From AP-15 sp963777435 (GTDB lineage Bacteria > Pseudomonadota > Alphaproteobacteria > ATCC43930 > CGMCC-115725): a DNA stretch of 64,000 nt. Below are positions 8,001 through 18,537 of the stretch, one piece after another (the first letter of the stretch is position 1; every line of letters begins with the position of its first letter). The notes under the pieces are model-generated. The model saw only the letters and a list, made by a program, of their open reading frames with translations. It had not been told where the DNA came from and did not search any database. The DNA lies in NCBI GenBank assembly GCA_963777435.1, contig CAVZQT010000003.1:1612001-1676000 (forward strand). Direction: 5' to 3'. The position numbers and the translations under genes are program-made.

Positions 8001-9274
8001 GCGGCGCCGAACGGCTGACGGCGAGCGAGGCCGCCGCACGTCTCGAAGCCGGGACCTTGACCGCCGAGGAACTCGGTACGCGACTGCCTCGATCGCATCG
8101 AGGCCCGCGCCGCGGTCAAGGCTTGGGTGTGGCTCGACCCGGAACTCGCCCTGGCACAGGCGCGCGCCATCGATCATGCCGGCCGCCCCGGCGTGCTGAA
8201 GGGTGTCCCTATCGGGGTCAAGGACGTCATCGACACCTACGACATGCCGACCCAGCACGGCTCGCCGATCTACCAGGGCAACCGGCCCTTTGCCGATGCG
8301 GCCTGCGTCGCGCTGACCCGTGGCGCGGGCGGCGTCATCCTCGGCAAGACAGTGACGACCGAATTTGCCAATCGTCATCCGCGCGAGACCGTGCACCCGC
8401 ACAATCCGGCGCACACCCCGGGGGGCTCATCGAGCGGATCGGCGGCGGCGGTCGCCGATTTCCAGGTCCCGGTCGGGTTCGGGACGCAAACCGGCGGCTC
8501 GACGATCCGCCCGGCGGCGTTCTGCGGTGTGATCGGTTACAAGCCGAGCTTTGGCGAGTTCAGCCGCGTCGGGATCAAGATGCAGTGCCACAATCTCGAC
8601 ACCCTTGGCGTGATCTGCCGCAGCCTCGACGATCTGTCGCTGATGCGGGCGGCGTTGCTGATGCAACCGCGTCAGCCGGTCGATCGCGCTGCGAACACGC
8701 CTCGCATCGGTTTCTGCCGGACCCCCGCCTGGGATCACGCCAGCGCCGATACGCAAGCTTTGCTCGAACGCACCGCCTCGCGGCTTGCCGCTGCGGGGGC
8801 GACCGTCAAGGAGGTGTCGCCCGTGCCGGCGGACATCCTCGAGATCAGCATCAGCATCGCATCTTCGCCTTCGAAGCGGCGCGCAACTACGCCCACGAAT
8901 ATGAGATGCATGGCAACAAATTGAGCCCGGCCTTGCGCGACGGGCTGCTTAAAGCCGGCCGCGAACTGCCGTTATCGGCCTACATCGAAGCGATCGAGGC
9001 GGCCGAGATGTTCCGCGCGCAGCTCGACGATGTTTTTGCCGAATACGACATTTTGCTGGCGCCGAGTGCGGTCGGCGAAGCGCCCGAAGGTCTCGACTCG
9101 ACCGGCGACGCGCGCTTCAACGCGATCTGGACATTGGCGTGGACCCCATGCGTGACCTTGCCCGCCGGCGCCGGCCAAAAGGGCTTGCCGCTCGGCATTC
9201 AGCTCGTCGGCGCGCGCTTTCGTGACGAGGCATTGCTCGACGCCGCCGCTTGGGTCGAGGCCAGGCTGAGCTGA
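7997..9274 (+). CDS. Second amidase-signature hydrolase, broken by two single-base frameshifts
   Basis: Paralogue of the preceding amidase. The start and end lie in one frame and the middle (about 8078-8850) in another. The first shift is an extra G in GG at 8075-8076; removing it restores LVRDCLDRIEAR. The second, near 8840-8856, needs one added base and then reads HRIFAFEAARNYA. The middle carries the Lys (GVPIGVKDV) and both serines (GGSSSGS, TQTGGS). The full repaired length would match the paralogue, about 425 aa. Either a sequencing-error artefact or a very recent pseudogene; I favour the former because no stop or missense decay is visible. Confidence 0.8.
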   Translation: MSGAERLTASEAAARLEAGTLTAEELGTRLPRSHRGPRRGQGLGVARPGTRPGTGARHRSCRPPRRAEGCPYRGQGRHRHLRHADPARLADLPGQPALCRCGLRRADPWRGRRHPRQDSDDRICQSSSARDRAPAQSGAHPGGLIERIGGGGRRFPGPGRVRDANRRLDDPPGGVLRCDRLQAELWRVQPRRDQDAVPQSRHPWRDLPQPRRSVADAGGVADATASAGRSRCEHASHRFLPDPRLGSRQRRYASFARTHRLAACRCGGDRQGGVARAGGHPRDQHQHRIFAFEAARNYAHEYEMHGNKLSPALRDGLLKAGRELPLSAYIEAIEAAEMFRAQLDDVFAEYDILLAPSAVGEAPEGLDSTGDARFNAIWTLAWTPCVTLPAGAGQKGLPLGIQLVGARFRDEALLDAAAWVEARLS

Positions 9275-9357
9275 GCGACCGCGGCGCTTGCAGCAGGGCG
9301 ACCGAGGCCGCATTCTCACCGCGGCCGCGTAACCTCAAACCAGGAGGAGACAAAAAA

Positions 9358-9684
9358 ATGATCTATGAATTGCGCATTTACCACTGCGTGCCGGGCCGCC
9401 TGCCCGATCTGATCAAGCGTTTCGACACGATCACCCTGCCCTTGTGGGAAAAGCACCGCATCCGCCAAGCCGGGTTCTGGACGGTCGCGATCGGCCCGTC
9501 GAACCAGGATCTCTATTACATGCTGCAATGGGAGTCGCTGGAGGAACGCACGCAGAAATTCGCCGCGTTTCAGGCCGATCCCGAATGGATCTCGAAGCGG
9601 GCGCAGACCGAAGCCAGTGGCCCGATCGTCGCCTCGATCAGCAACTGCATCCTGCAGCCGACGCGCTTTTCGGCGGTGAAATAG
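9358..9684 (+). CDS. NIPSNAP family protein, copy 1
   Basis: 108 aa ferredoxin-like-fold protein beginning MIYELRIYHC. The start is set by AGGAGGAG eight bases ahead of the ATG at 9358. NIPSNAP-type proteins (dimeric alpha-beta barrel) occur beside catabolic enzymes, but their biochemical role is poorly defined. It follows the two amidases by about 80 bases and precedes a close paralogue by 12 bases. Confidence 0.88.
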   Translation: MIYELRIYHCVPGRLPDLIKRFDTITLPLWEKHRIRQAGFWTVAIGPSNQDLYYMLQWESLEERTQKFAAFQADPEWISKRAQTEASGPIVASISNCILQPTRFSAVK

Positions 9685-9696
9685 GGGAGACCCGAC

Positions 9697-10023
9697 ATGC
9701 TCTACGAACTGCGTATCTATCATTGCCCGCCGGGCCGCCTGCCCGATCTGTTGAAGCGCTTTGACACGATTACTTTGGGGATCTGGAAGCGGCACGGCAT
9801 CGAACAAGCCGGCTTTTGGACGACCCTGATCGGCGAATTGAACCAAACCCTCCACTATCTGCTGAAATGGGAATCGCTTGCCGACCGCGAAAAGAAGTGG
9901 AATGCGTTTCAGGCCGATCCCGAGTGGCACGCCAAACGCGCCGAAACCGAGAAGAACGGCGCAATCGTTGCGCGCGTCGAAAACTACATCCTGCAGCCGA
10001 CCGCATTCTCGGCGGTGAAATAA
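9697..10023 (+). CDS. NIPSNAP family protein, copy 2
   Basis: 108 aa, the same length as copy 1, with shared blocks ELRIYHC, PGRLPDL, FQADPEW and a common C-terminus ending FSAVK. It is evidently a tandem duplication. AGGGGAG precedes the start. The pair could form a heterodimer in the same pathway as the amidases. It is the last gene of the plus-strand catabolic run. Confidence 0.88.
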   Translation: MLYELRIYHCPPGRLPDLLKRFDTITLGIWKRHGIEQAGFWTTLIGELNQTLHYLLKWESLADREKKWNAFQADPEWHAKRAETEKNGAIVARVENYILQPTAFSAVK

Positions 10024-10093
10024 CGCTTCACCGCCGGACCGTATAGTTCAGTCGGCTAGCCAGTAATCACATTACATTGCTTGTGCCTTCCCC

Positions 10094-10123
10094 CCTCCCC
10101 CATCGGTTGGATACTGGGGGAGG
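10094..10123. other. Strong hairpin in convergent intergenic gap
   Basis: CCTCCCCCA (10094-10102) pairs perfectly with TGGGGGAGG (10115-10123) across a 12-base loop. It lies between the convergent NIPSNAP and PEP-CTERM genes. No T-tract follows on either strand, so an intrinsic terminator is possible but not shown. Confidence 0.4.
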
Positions 10124-10162
10124 AAATGGCTCCGCGCTTCGCCAGCGATTATCGAACGGAGT

Positions 10163-11128
10163 TTATTGTAAAGCTCCAGTTCCCCATCGGCCGGCGCTGA
10201 AAACTGAAAGAAATAAGAGAGCGCTTCCAAGAATTACGACGGTTTTGGGTTCCGGAACTATTTCGGGAGTGGAATAATCATTTCCACTCTGCGCGACGAC
10301 GGTAGTCCCCGGTGTAAGGGGATCGAAGTAAAAGTGCGTTGAGTGGTCGCCATTGAGCTCGGCTGTAAGCTCGGCGAGATCCGGCAACGTTGGGTCGGCG
10401 GGGACGGGTAAGCAAAATCCGCAATCTGTGGTGAGCATTGCCGTTTCTCCCGCGGAAAGATTGTAGGTCGTTCCCGCGGTCAGCGTCAAAATGGTGGAGC
10501 CCGCACCGGGCAGCGCCGTCCCGCCGATATCGGCGTAATCCGAAATTTGATGCAGGATTATTCCCGACGGGCTCCCGTTTTCCGAATATGTGTAATCCAG
10601 TACGGCAGTATATCTGACTTCTACCGGTTGGCCTGCGGGACCGGAGACCGTAAGTTTATCCTGGAAACCGAGATTTGCCTGCGCCCCCGCTTGCCCGGCA
10701 TAGCCATCCTGGAGATCAGCTCGATAATTCGCATCGCTCAGGCTTATTCTGAAATTTACCAAGAACACACCAAATCCGGCTTGCGCCGAGGCGTTTACGA
10801 CGACGTTCAACGCCCCGCCACTCGATGCCGAGGGAGCCGAAGTTGTTGCAAGGCTTGGTGACTGCATAAAACCGGTGTTGTAGTTGCACCCTGGGGCGAG
10901 CGGTCCGATCACGCAAGCGCTCGATTGAATTGAAGCAGTCAAAAGCGGCGCCGCATTTGCGCCGGTCGCCGCCGCTGTTAAAAACAGCCCGGCTGTTAAA
11001 AATAGCCCGGCAAAAAAAACGCAGCATGCGAGCGCCGCTTTTCTGAACGCCGTCGCGTAAATATTTGCGCTTGGGTTTGTTGGAGCAGCATACCGCCTGT
11101 CCGTGAGCGTCGAAGCCAACTTCCGCAT
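10163..11128 (-). CDS. PEP-CTERM sorting-domain secreted protein
   Basis: 321 aa. A hydrophobic signal sequence (about residues 28-60, ending GANA-AP) contains a repeated GLFLTA unit. The central region is beta-rich, low in lysine and carries paired cysteines (C72/C79 and C235/C238 regions). The C-terminus is a PEP-CTERM anchor: VPEPK, a hydrophobic stretch and then the basic residues of SAGR. Such proteins are processed by an exosortase and are associated with exopolysaccharide. No exosortase is seen in the window. The specific function is unknown. Confidence 0.8.
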   Translation of the reverse strand: MRKLASTLTDRRYAAPTNPSANIYATAFRKAALACCVFFAGLFLTAGLFLTAAATGANAAPLLTASIQSSACVIGPLAPGCNYNTGFMQSPSLATTSAPSASSGGALNVVVNASAQAGFGVFLVNFRISLSDANYRADLQDGYAGQAGAQANLGFQDKLTVSGPAGQPVEVRYTAVLDYTYSENGSPSGIILHQISDYADIGGTALPGAGSTILTLTAGTTYNLSAGETAMLTTDCGFCLPVPADPTLPDLAELTAELNGDHSTHFYFDPLTPGTTVVAQSGNDYSTPEIVPEPKTVVILGSALLFLSVFSAGRWGTGALQ

Positions 11129-11233
11129 ATCGTGCTCCGCTCGCCAGGTGGTTGCAGAATTGCGTGAGCTCCACCCGATCCCGCCGAGTTGATCAAAGGC
11201 TGCGTCTTTTTTCCGTCCACGCGCTCGGTGGGC

Positions 11234-11945
<712 letters not shown>

Positions 11946-11949
<4 letters not shown>

Positions 11950-12705
11950 CGGCCAACCCGCTCGCCGAGATAGACCCGCCGCACTTGCGGATTGGCGGCG
12001 ATCTCGGCCGGTGCGCCTTCGACCAACACCCTCCCCTGCACCAACACCGTAATCCGGCGCGCCAGTCGGAAAACCAAGTCCATGTCGTGCTCGATGATCA
12101 ACAGCGCGATGTCGGCGGGGAGGCCTTCGACCGCTGCAATGATCCGGCTGGCTTCGCCCGATGGCACCCCGGCAGCCGGCTCGTCCAGCAACAGCACTTT
12201 GGGTTTGAGCGCGAGCGCGATCGCGATCTCGGTCAGCCGTTGGGCGCCATAGGCGAGCGTCGCAACCGGCCGCAAGGCCTCATCCGCGAGACCCAATGGC
12301 TCAAGAAGCGTGTAAGCTTCCTCGATCGCGTCGCGGTGAGCGCCGGCCGGCCGCCACAAATCGCCACCGGCGCCGCGCCGCTCACAGACCGCAAGAGTAA
12401 CGTTCTCAAGCACGCTCAGCCTGCGAAACAGTTGCGTGACCTGAAACGTGCGCACGAGCCCGCGCTTGACCCGGTCAGCCTGCGGCAGCGCCGTGATCTC
12501 GATGCCGTCGAGAAAAATTTGTCCAGCGCTCGGGGTCAACGCCCCGGTTATCAGATTGACAAAAGTGGTCTTGCCGGCCCCGTTTGGCCCGATCAGCGCC
12601 TGCCGCGCGCCGCGCTCAAGACGGAAACCGATCGCATTCGCCACCGTCAATGCGCCAAAACTCTTGCCGAGCTGCCGCGTTTCGAGCGCCGTGCCGCGGC
12701 CTCAC
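11946..12705 (-). CDS. livG: Branched-chain-type ABC transporter ATPase LivG (probable frameshift at N-terminus)
   Basis: Walker A GPNGAGKTT, Walker B VLLLDEP and the LivG-type C-terminus (VLVEGAPAEIAANPQVRRVYLGE) are clear. The signature is unusual: the LSGGQ position reads LAYGAQR, a form common in LivG. The homologous N-terminus (LETRQLGKSFGAL) continues upstream of the first in-frame start (TTG, 12650). A GTG at 12705 overlaps the LivM stop as GTGA; removing one G near 12689 links it in frame. That junction type repeats at LivH-LivM, supporting the GTG start. Confidence 0.82.
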
Positions 12706-13707
12706 CCCGGCCCTCTCCGCGACCAGGCGCGCAACTGGTCGAGGAGCCCGAGCACGCCGCCCCGCGCGAAGGTGACGAGCAACACCATCAGCAGGCCGAT
12801 CCAGAAATACCAATAAACCGGGTCGATCGACGAAAACCGGTCCTGCGCAATCATATAAAGCGGGACACCGATAAATGCGCCGTATAATTGTCCCACACCG
12901 CCGATGATCAACATGATCAATACCGCGCCGGAGCGTTCGAGACTAAGCGAATTCGAGCCCGACAAAGCTGGTGGTTTGCGCGATCAACCCGCCGGAGACC
13001 CCCGCCAGCGCCGCCGAAATCGTATAGACCGTCAGCCGCCGCCGCGAGACCGGGGCACCGATCGCGTGCATGCTGCACGACATTCTCCCGAATTCCAGTC
13101 AATGAGCGGCCAAATGGCGAGTGGACCAAGCGGCGTACCGCCAGCCAGCATAGGAACAGGACGGCGAGGCAGTAGAAAAATGCGGTGCGGCCGTAGAGGC
13201 CGAATTCGAAATGGCCGAAGATCGGCCACACCTGCATCCCTGCAGACCGTCATCACCGCCGGTGACGGCACTCGCCTTGTTGGCCGCCTCGCGCAATAGG
13301 GCGGCGACGACGAGGGTCTGCATCAGCAAGGTCAGCCCTGAACTGCGCAGCACCACAAGGCCGCTCACAAACCCGATCAGCGCCGCAACGGCAGCGGCGG
13401 CAATCAGCCCAGTAATCGGTTCGCCCCAGCCATGCGCCGCAAGGATCCCCGCGGTATAGGCGCCGGCGCCAAAAAATGCCGCCTGCCCCAACGTAACAAT
13501 GCCGGCATATCCCAACACCAGATCGGTCGACAATGCGAACAGGATCGTCGCGAGTATCTGGGCGATCAGTGGCAAATAACCGGGAAAAGCAAAATAGGCG
13601 GCGAAGGCGGCGAGCCAGGGCAGCGCTTCGTAAGGGCGAAATCGATGGCGGCGGGCAAACGCCTCGATGACCGCCGCACGCGGCTCCGAGGGTGCCGCCG
13701 CGCTCAC
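12702..13707 (-). CDS. livM: Branched-chain-type ABC transporter permease LivM (three frameshifts)
   Basis: About 335 aa after repair, starting with GTG at 13707 that overlaps the LivH stop (GTGA). Frame changes occur near 13243 (a G missing from a run; repaired GLQGMQVWPIFGHF), near 13080 (then RMHAIGAPVSRRRL) and near 12946 (extra T; repaired EFASLERSGAVL). Transmembrane segments and the LivM EAA-like loop are recognisable in the joined frames. Three separate one-base changes in one permease with otherwise conserved sequence point to sequencing error. Confidence 0.78.
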
Positions 13708-14579
13708 GCGTGGCCGAACAAACCGCGCGGCCGCCACAGCAATATCGCCATCGTCATCGCGTAAATAAAAAAAGCGCCGAATTGCGGCATCAGGTATTTG
13801 CACGCACTGTCGGCAACGCCCACCAGTAACGCCGCCAAAAACGGGCCGCGGATATTGCCGAGCCCGCCGATCGCGACGACGATCAGGAAATAGACGAGGT
13901 TGTCGAGCGCGTAGCCGGGGGCAGATCGTGATCAGCGAGGCGCCGAGCCCACCGCCAAAAGCGGCGAGCCCGCTGCCGAGCACAAAAGTCAGGCTGAACA
14001 GCCGAGAGGTGTCGATGCCGATCGATTGCGCCATGCGCAGATTGTCGACTGCAGCGCGGATCATGGCGCCAAACCGGCTGCGCTCGATGCCAAGCCACAG
14101 CGCTGTCACCAGCCCGGCGCCGCAAACAATCAGCAGCAGCGTCATAAGCGGAAACCTCGCCAAAGCCGAGCGCGCACACCGCCGTTCAATGCCGCCGGCA
14201 AACGCAGCGGCTGCTGCAATGCGCCAAACAGATACTGCGCGGCGGCCCCCGACATAAAGACGAGCCCCATCGTCAGCAACACCTGGTCGAGTTCGTCGCC
14301 CCCATAGAGTCGGCGATATAAGAGGCGCTCGATCGGCAAACTGGCGAGCGCAACCGCCGCCGTCGCAGCCGCGAGTGCTGCCGGCAGCGGCACCCCGTAC
14401 CGGTTCATCAGACCGGTCATCACATAGCCGCCCGCCATCGCGAAAACGCCATGCGCCAGGTTGACGAACCCCATCATCCCCATCGTCACCGACAGCCCGA
14501 CCGAGATCAGGTACAGCACCATGGCAAAAGCAATGCCGTGAAAGGCGACGCTCAGACCGGCGGATAAGGCAGCGCCCAT
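13704..14579 (-). CDS. livH: Branched-chain-type ABC transporter permease LivH (two frameshifts)
   Basis: About 291 aa after repair. The N-terminal frame (to about 14165) carries GLSVTMGMMGFVNLAHG, typical of LivH. The middle frame contains GIERSRFGAMIRAA and the last frame ends MAILLWRPRGLFGHA. The second shift is in a G5 run at 13917-13921; deleting one base gives CPGYALDNLVYFL. The first, near 14165-14185, needs one net base. The gene follows the binding protein by 14 bases. Confidence 0.8.
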
Positions 14580-14593
14580 ACCGAGGGGTCAGG

Positions 14594-15794
14594 TTATTTC
14601 GCCGGGTGCATCTCTTTCCACGGATCTTTGACCATCGGGATCGTCTGAATTTCGACATCGGCGAGCTTGCCGTCGACCTTTTCGACGCGGCGGATATAGA
14701 TGTTCTGGACGATGTCGCGGGTCTGGGGATCGATCTCGATCGGGCCGCGCGGGCTGTTCGGGTCTTTCCAAGTCTTGAAAAACGCCATCGCCTGGTCGGC
14801 GGTGAATTGGCCCTTGGTCGCCTTGATCAGGTCAAAGATCATGTTCATCCCGTCCCAGCCATCGACCGAAAAGAAATCCGGGATTGCCTTGTCGCCATAG
14901 ACGCTTTTCCAATCCGCGAGAAACGCGGCATTGGCCGGCCGCTTGGCATCGACCGAATAATTCCCCGAGGTGACGAGCCCGAGCGCTGCGTCGCCGATGA
15001 TCGGCAAATCCTCGTCGGGCATCAAATCCTGGGTCGAGGTGATGTTGATGCCCGCCTGCCGCAGCCCGAGATCGTTAGCCGCCTTCATGATCGCGACCGC
15101 CTGCTCGCCCGCCGGGACCCATAGAAAAGCAACATCGGGCTTGGCGTTTTTGACGCGCTGGATGTAGGGGACGAAATCCGGATTTTGTCGGCGGAAAGCG
15201 GTCGGCGCCGACGATCTTGCCGCCGCCATCGGTAAAGCCCTTGGTAAAGGCGGCTTCGGCATCATGCCCGGCGATAAAATCGGTGACCGCGGTATAGGCG
15301 GTCTTCCAGCCCTGCTGCGCCGCCCATTTGCCGATCGGATAGCCCTCCTGCCACAAGGTGAACGAGACCCGCACGACATAGGGCGACAGCCGTGGGATCG
15401 CGACCCCGGCGGCGTTGGTGATGACAAACGGCGTCTTGCCCTCGGCGGTCAACGGCGCGATGGCGGCGGCGACCGGCGACAGGATCACGCCCGCCAATAG
15501 ATTGACATGGTCGCGCGCGATCAGCTCTTGCGCCAGCCGCTTGCCGACATCGGGCTTGGAGGTGTCGTCGCGCTTTAGGATGTCGAGCTTGACACCGGGC
15601 GGCAGGTCTTTCTCGTGCAATTTGACGTAGAGATCGATGCCCTTTTGCATCTGGTCGGCCGCCTGCGCGACAAAACCGGAATAGCTGTTAATGATCCCGA
15701 TCTTGACGGTCTGCGCCGATAATTTTGCGGGGGTAAGAGCAGCAATCGCGGCGGCGAGCGCCGCTAATGCGAGACCGGAAGATACGCGCGTCAT
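14594..15794 (-). CDS. Branched-chain-type ABC periplasmic binding protein (one frameshift)
   Basis: About 400 aa, LivK-like (periplasmic-binding-protein type 1 fold). A signal peptide is visible (residues 1-27, ending LSAQ), followed by VKIGIINSYSGF, typical of this family. The frame shifts near 15188-15195; after removing one base the sequence reads QNPDFVPYIQRVKN. It is the first gene of the operon with LivH, LivM, LivG and LivF. The ligand could be an amide or aromatic acid as easily as an amino acid; such systems are common next to catabolic genes. Confidence 0.85.
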
Positions 15795-15997
15795 CTAGCG
15801 CTCCCTGTGCTTCGCCTGCGAAGCTAGCACAGAGAGCGATACCGTATAAGCCAAGCTGCCGATGACCCCGGATCGTGATGGGTGCGGCATCTGATCCAGC
15901 GGCTGGCTGGTGGGGCGACCCGGCCCGCAGCATCGGACTTGACCAGGAATGCCAAATCGCCGATCTCCGTCGGATGGTTATCGGAAGGGGGAATCGC

Positions 15998-16615
15998 GTG
16001 GAGGCAAGCGAGATCGCCGAGAAAATACAAGAAGTGAAAGAGGAAGAGCGCCGCCTCGAAGCCCAAGCCGATTTCCGCATGCTGACCGGAATTTATCTCG
16101 GCATTATCGCAATGCTGCTGGCAATAACATCGCTCGGCGGATCGAACGCCACCAAGACGATGACGAATTCCAACATCCAGGCATCCGATACTTACGGTTT
16201 TTATCAGGCGAAATACGCCCGGCAGACCTCTTATCGGCTGGCGGCGGATATTCTCGAAGCTCAGCTCGCCGCCAACCCGGCCATGCCGGACGCAGCCAGA
16301 GCAAAGATTCAGGATGACATCAAGCGCTGGCGGAGCACCGCCGACCGCTATGAAACCGACCCGCAGGGAGGACAGGGCAAGCAGGAATTGCTTGCCAAGG
16401 CCAAGGATTGGGAAGCTAGGCGCGACCGGGCCGCCGAGCGCGATCCCAATTTCGATTTTGCCGAGGCTCTGTTTCAGATCGCGATCGTGCTCGGCTCGGT
16501 CAGCATCGTCGCCGTGTCTCGCCCGCTCCTCGGGTTAAGCGGAGCCCTTGCGATTGCGGCGACACTGCTGATGGTCAACGGCTATTTCCTGCTGGTCCAC
16601 CTACCGCTGGAGTGA
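15998..16615 (+). CDS. DUF4337-like membrane protein
   Basis: 205 aa starting with GTG at 15998, preceded by GGAAGGGGG; a longer frame opens at 15875 but its extra part looks non-coding. Layout: short coiled N-terminus rich in Glu/Lys, one transmembrane helix (TGIYLGIIAMLLAI), a long charged helical middle and two C-terminal helices. This is the arrangement of DUF4337 proteins, whose function is unknown. Its last 41 bases overlap the convergent peptidase gene. Confidence 0.72.
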   Translation: MEASEIAEKIQEVKEEERRLEAQADFRMLTGIYLGIIAMLLAITSLGGSNATKTMTNSNIQASDTYGFYQAKYARQTSYRLAADILEAQLAANPAMPDAARAKIQDDIKRWRSTADRYETDPQGGQGKQELLAKAKDWEARRDRAAERDPNFDFAEALFQIAIVLGSVSIVAVSRPLLGLSGALAIAATLLMVNGYFLLVHLPLE

Positions 16616-18086
16616 CCTCGCGGGCGGTCGCGACCGGCAGCAGGTGAGCGAGGCTCAGAAATTTTTGCGGGTCCTGCGGCTGCCCGTCGACCCGCACCTC
16701 GTAATGAACATGCGGGCCGGTGCTGCGGCCCGTCGAGCCAAGCAGGCCGATCTCGGTTTGCGCCGAGACCGTCTGGCCGACCCGCACGAGGCAGCGACGC
16801 AGATGGCCGTAAAGGGTCACGATGCCGAAACCGTGGTCGATCTCGATCGCCTGGCCGTAATCACCGAGCCAGCCGGCATAGATGACGGTGCCCGGCGCGG
16901 TGGCGTAGACCGGCGACGAATAGGGCGCGTCCATGTCGATGCCGGTGTGAAAAGCGGCCCGGTGGTTGAACGGGTCGATCCGCGGGCCAAAGCGGCTGCC
17001 GAGATCGTAATGCGCCAACGGTGCGGCGATCGGCAGCGTTTTCGACAGCGCTTCGATGGCCGCCAGCTTTTCGGCGCTGAGCCCGTCGGCTTTCTCGCCA
17101 TCAATTTTTGGCGGCGCGACAAAGGGGCCGCCCTCGGCGCCAGCCGGAGCGGCTTGCGACATGATCCGCCCGACAATCTTCCCGACATTGACCCCGGCTG
17201 ATCGAAGAACGTTCTCGACTGCCGCAACGGTCGCGGTGTCGAGAGTTTTGGCACCGGATCCTACGGCGTCGAACATTGTGGACACGCCCTCGCTGCTCCG
17301 AGTTTGCGGTCCGGCGGCGGCGATTGCCGGCCCCGGCAACGGCAGCCGGATCTGCGATAACCGTTGCCAGATCTCGTTGAGCTGCAGACGAACGCGGCCG
17401 TGTTTTATCGTGACCTTTCCGCGAAGCGGCGCGAATTGCGCAAGATCTTTCGCGGTTTGTTCCAGGCTCGCCTTGTATTGCGCAAATTGCGACACCTCGG
17501 CGGTTCGTTCGCTCTGGAGATGCTGGAGCTGCGCGGTGAGTGCCGCGTTTCGTGCCTGCTCCTGCTGCAATTCCTGTCGCGTCGCCTGGCTTTCGGTGAT
17601 GATCGCGCCCGGCGTCGCCGGCTTTGGCGCCACCTCCGTGATCGGCCCGGTCGCAAGCTTTTCGATGTCGCCCCGCAGATCCGCAAACCCGTTTTCCGCC
17701 AGGTCAAAAGTTTGCAACTTGGCCTGGGCCGAAGACAGTTGCTCGCGTAGCGCTTGCGTCTGTTCGATCAGAGCTGCGGCCTGTTGTCGGGCGCGGCCGC
17801 CATCCTGCTGTGCGTCAGCAACCTGCTGCTGAAGCGCGCCGAGCTGCTTTCGCAGATCATCGTTGGCGGTGCGCAGGCCCGCTGCGGCAGCCGCTTTCCC
17901 GGCAACGCGATGCCCGTATTGCGCCAAAGCAATCCCAAAGAAAGCGAAGACCCCAATCCCCGTGAGTACGGCGAGGAGCAGCATTGCTTGCGAGCGCGCC
18001 GACAAGAACCGGGGGCTAGACGAACGAAAACGAATGCGGATTTCGGGGAAGAACCTGCTTCCCCCATCAGAGGTTTCGACGATCAT
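16575..18086 (-). CDS. M23-family metallopeptidase (murein hydrolase / EnvC-like)
   Basis: 503 aa. One N-terminal membrane anchor (about residues 35-56) is followed by a long coiled coil (about 60-250, rich in Gln/Ala/Leu). The C-terminal LytM/M23 domain has zinc ligands in HTGIDMD and GPHVHYEV. These residues look intact, so peptidoglycan endopeptidase activity is likely in the periplasm. The coiled coil suggests a divisome or activator role, as in EnvC. It runs against the DUF4337 gene and overlaps its end. Confidence 0.9.
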   Translation of the reverse strand: MIVETSDGGSRFFPEIRIRFRSSSPRFLSARSQAMLLLAVLTGIGVFAFFGIALAQYGHRVAGKAAAAAGLRTANDDLRKQLGALQQQVADAQQDGGRARQQAAALIEQTQALREQLSSAQAKLQTFDLAENGFADLRGDIEKLATGPITEVAPKPATPGAIITESQATRQELQQEQARNAALTAQLQHLQSERTAEVSQFAQYKASLEQTAKDLAQFAPLRGKVTIKHGRVRLQLNEIWQRLSQIRLPLPGPAIAAAGPQTRSSEGVSTMFDAVGSGAKTLDTATVAAVENVLRSAGVNVGKIVGRIMSQAAPAGAEGGPFVAPPKIDGEKADGLSAEKLAAIEALSKTLPIAAPLAHYDLGSRFGPRIDPFNHRAAFHTGIDMDAPYSSPVYATAPGTVIYAGWLGDYGQAIEIDHGFGIVTLYGHLRRCLVRVGQTVSAQTEIGLLGSTGRSTGPHVHYEVRVDGQPQDPQKFLSLAHLLPVATAREVTPAVGGPAGNSR

Positions 18087-18537
18087 CTCTCCCCCACCAG
18101 CGCCGAGCCGTGGATGTCCGATGCCCCTGATCGGACCAGGCTTGGCATGCGTCGGAACGCCGGGTGCGGCGTTCTCCTTGCTCAGCGGGTGGCTGGACTC
18201 TGACCCAGCCGCGGCGTCCCGCCGGTTTACGCAAGGAACGTGGCTTTGACAGTGCGCCCCGCGGAAGCGACCCTAATAAGCTAATCTGGAAATGACAACA
18301 AAGAATCGCTTACCTGTCCAAAAGAGTTAATCAAACCTCCCAAATCCAGAGATATTCCATGAAATAACCACAATCTGGACAGCCGGTCCTCGGTCCAGCG
18401 TCCCCGACCGATCATCGCGTGATCCATCATTATTATGCGATACTTCGTAGCGATGAGCGGGAATTGGCACCAGATATTGCAAACGTGCCGCCTTTTATTA
18501 GGCGATCTCGTAGCGCCGTAATCAACCTTGAGGGGGA
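18087..18537. other. Intergenic stretch without recognised gene
   Basis: About 450 bases between the M23 peptidase start and the end of the ABC exporter gene. The part around 18260-18480 is more AT-rich than its surroundings and could hold the promoter of the peptidase gene. No RNA gene, repeat or convincing ORF was seen. Confidence 0.5.

Noticed and set aside
13099..14658. Single 519-codon minus-strand open frame read as one protein
   Set aside because: It is a chance join of parts of LivH and LivM; the true genes follow three frames with shifts and have a GTGA junction at 13704-13707.
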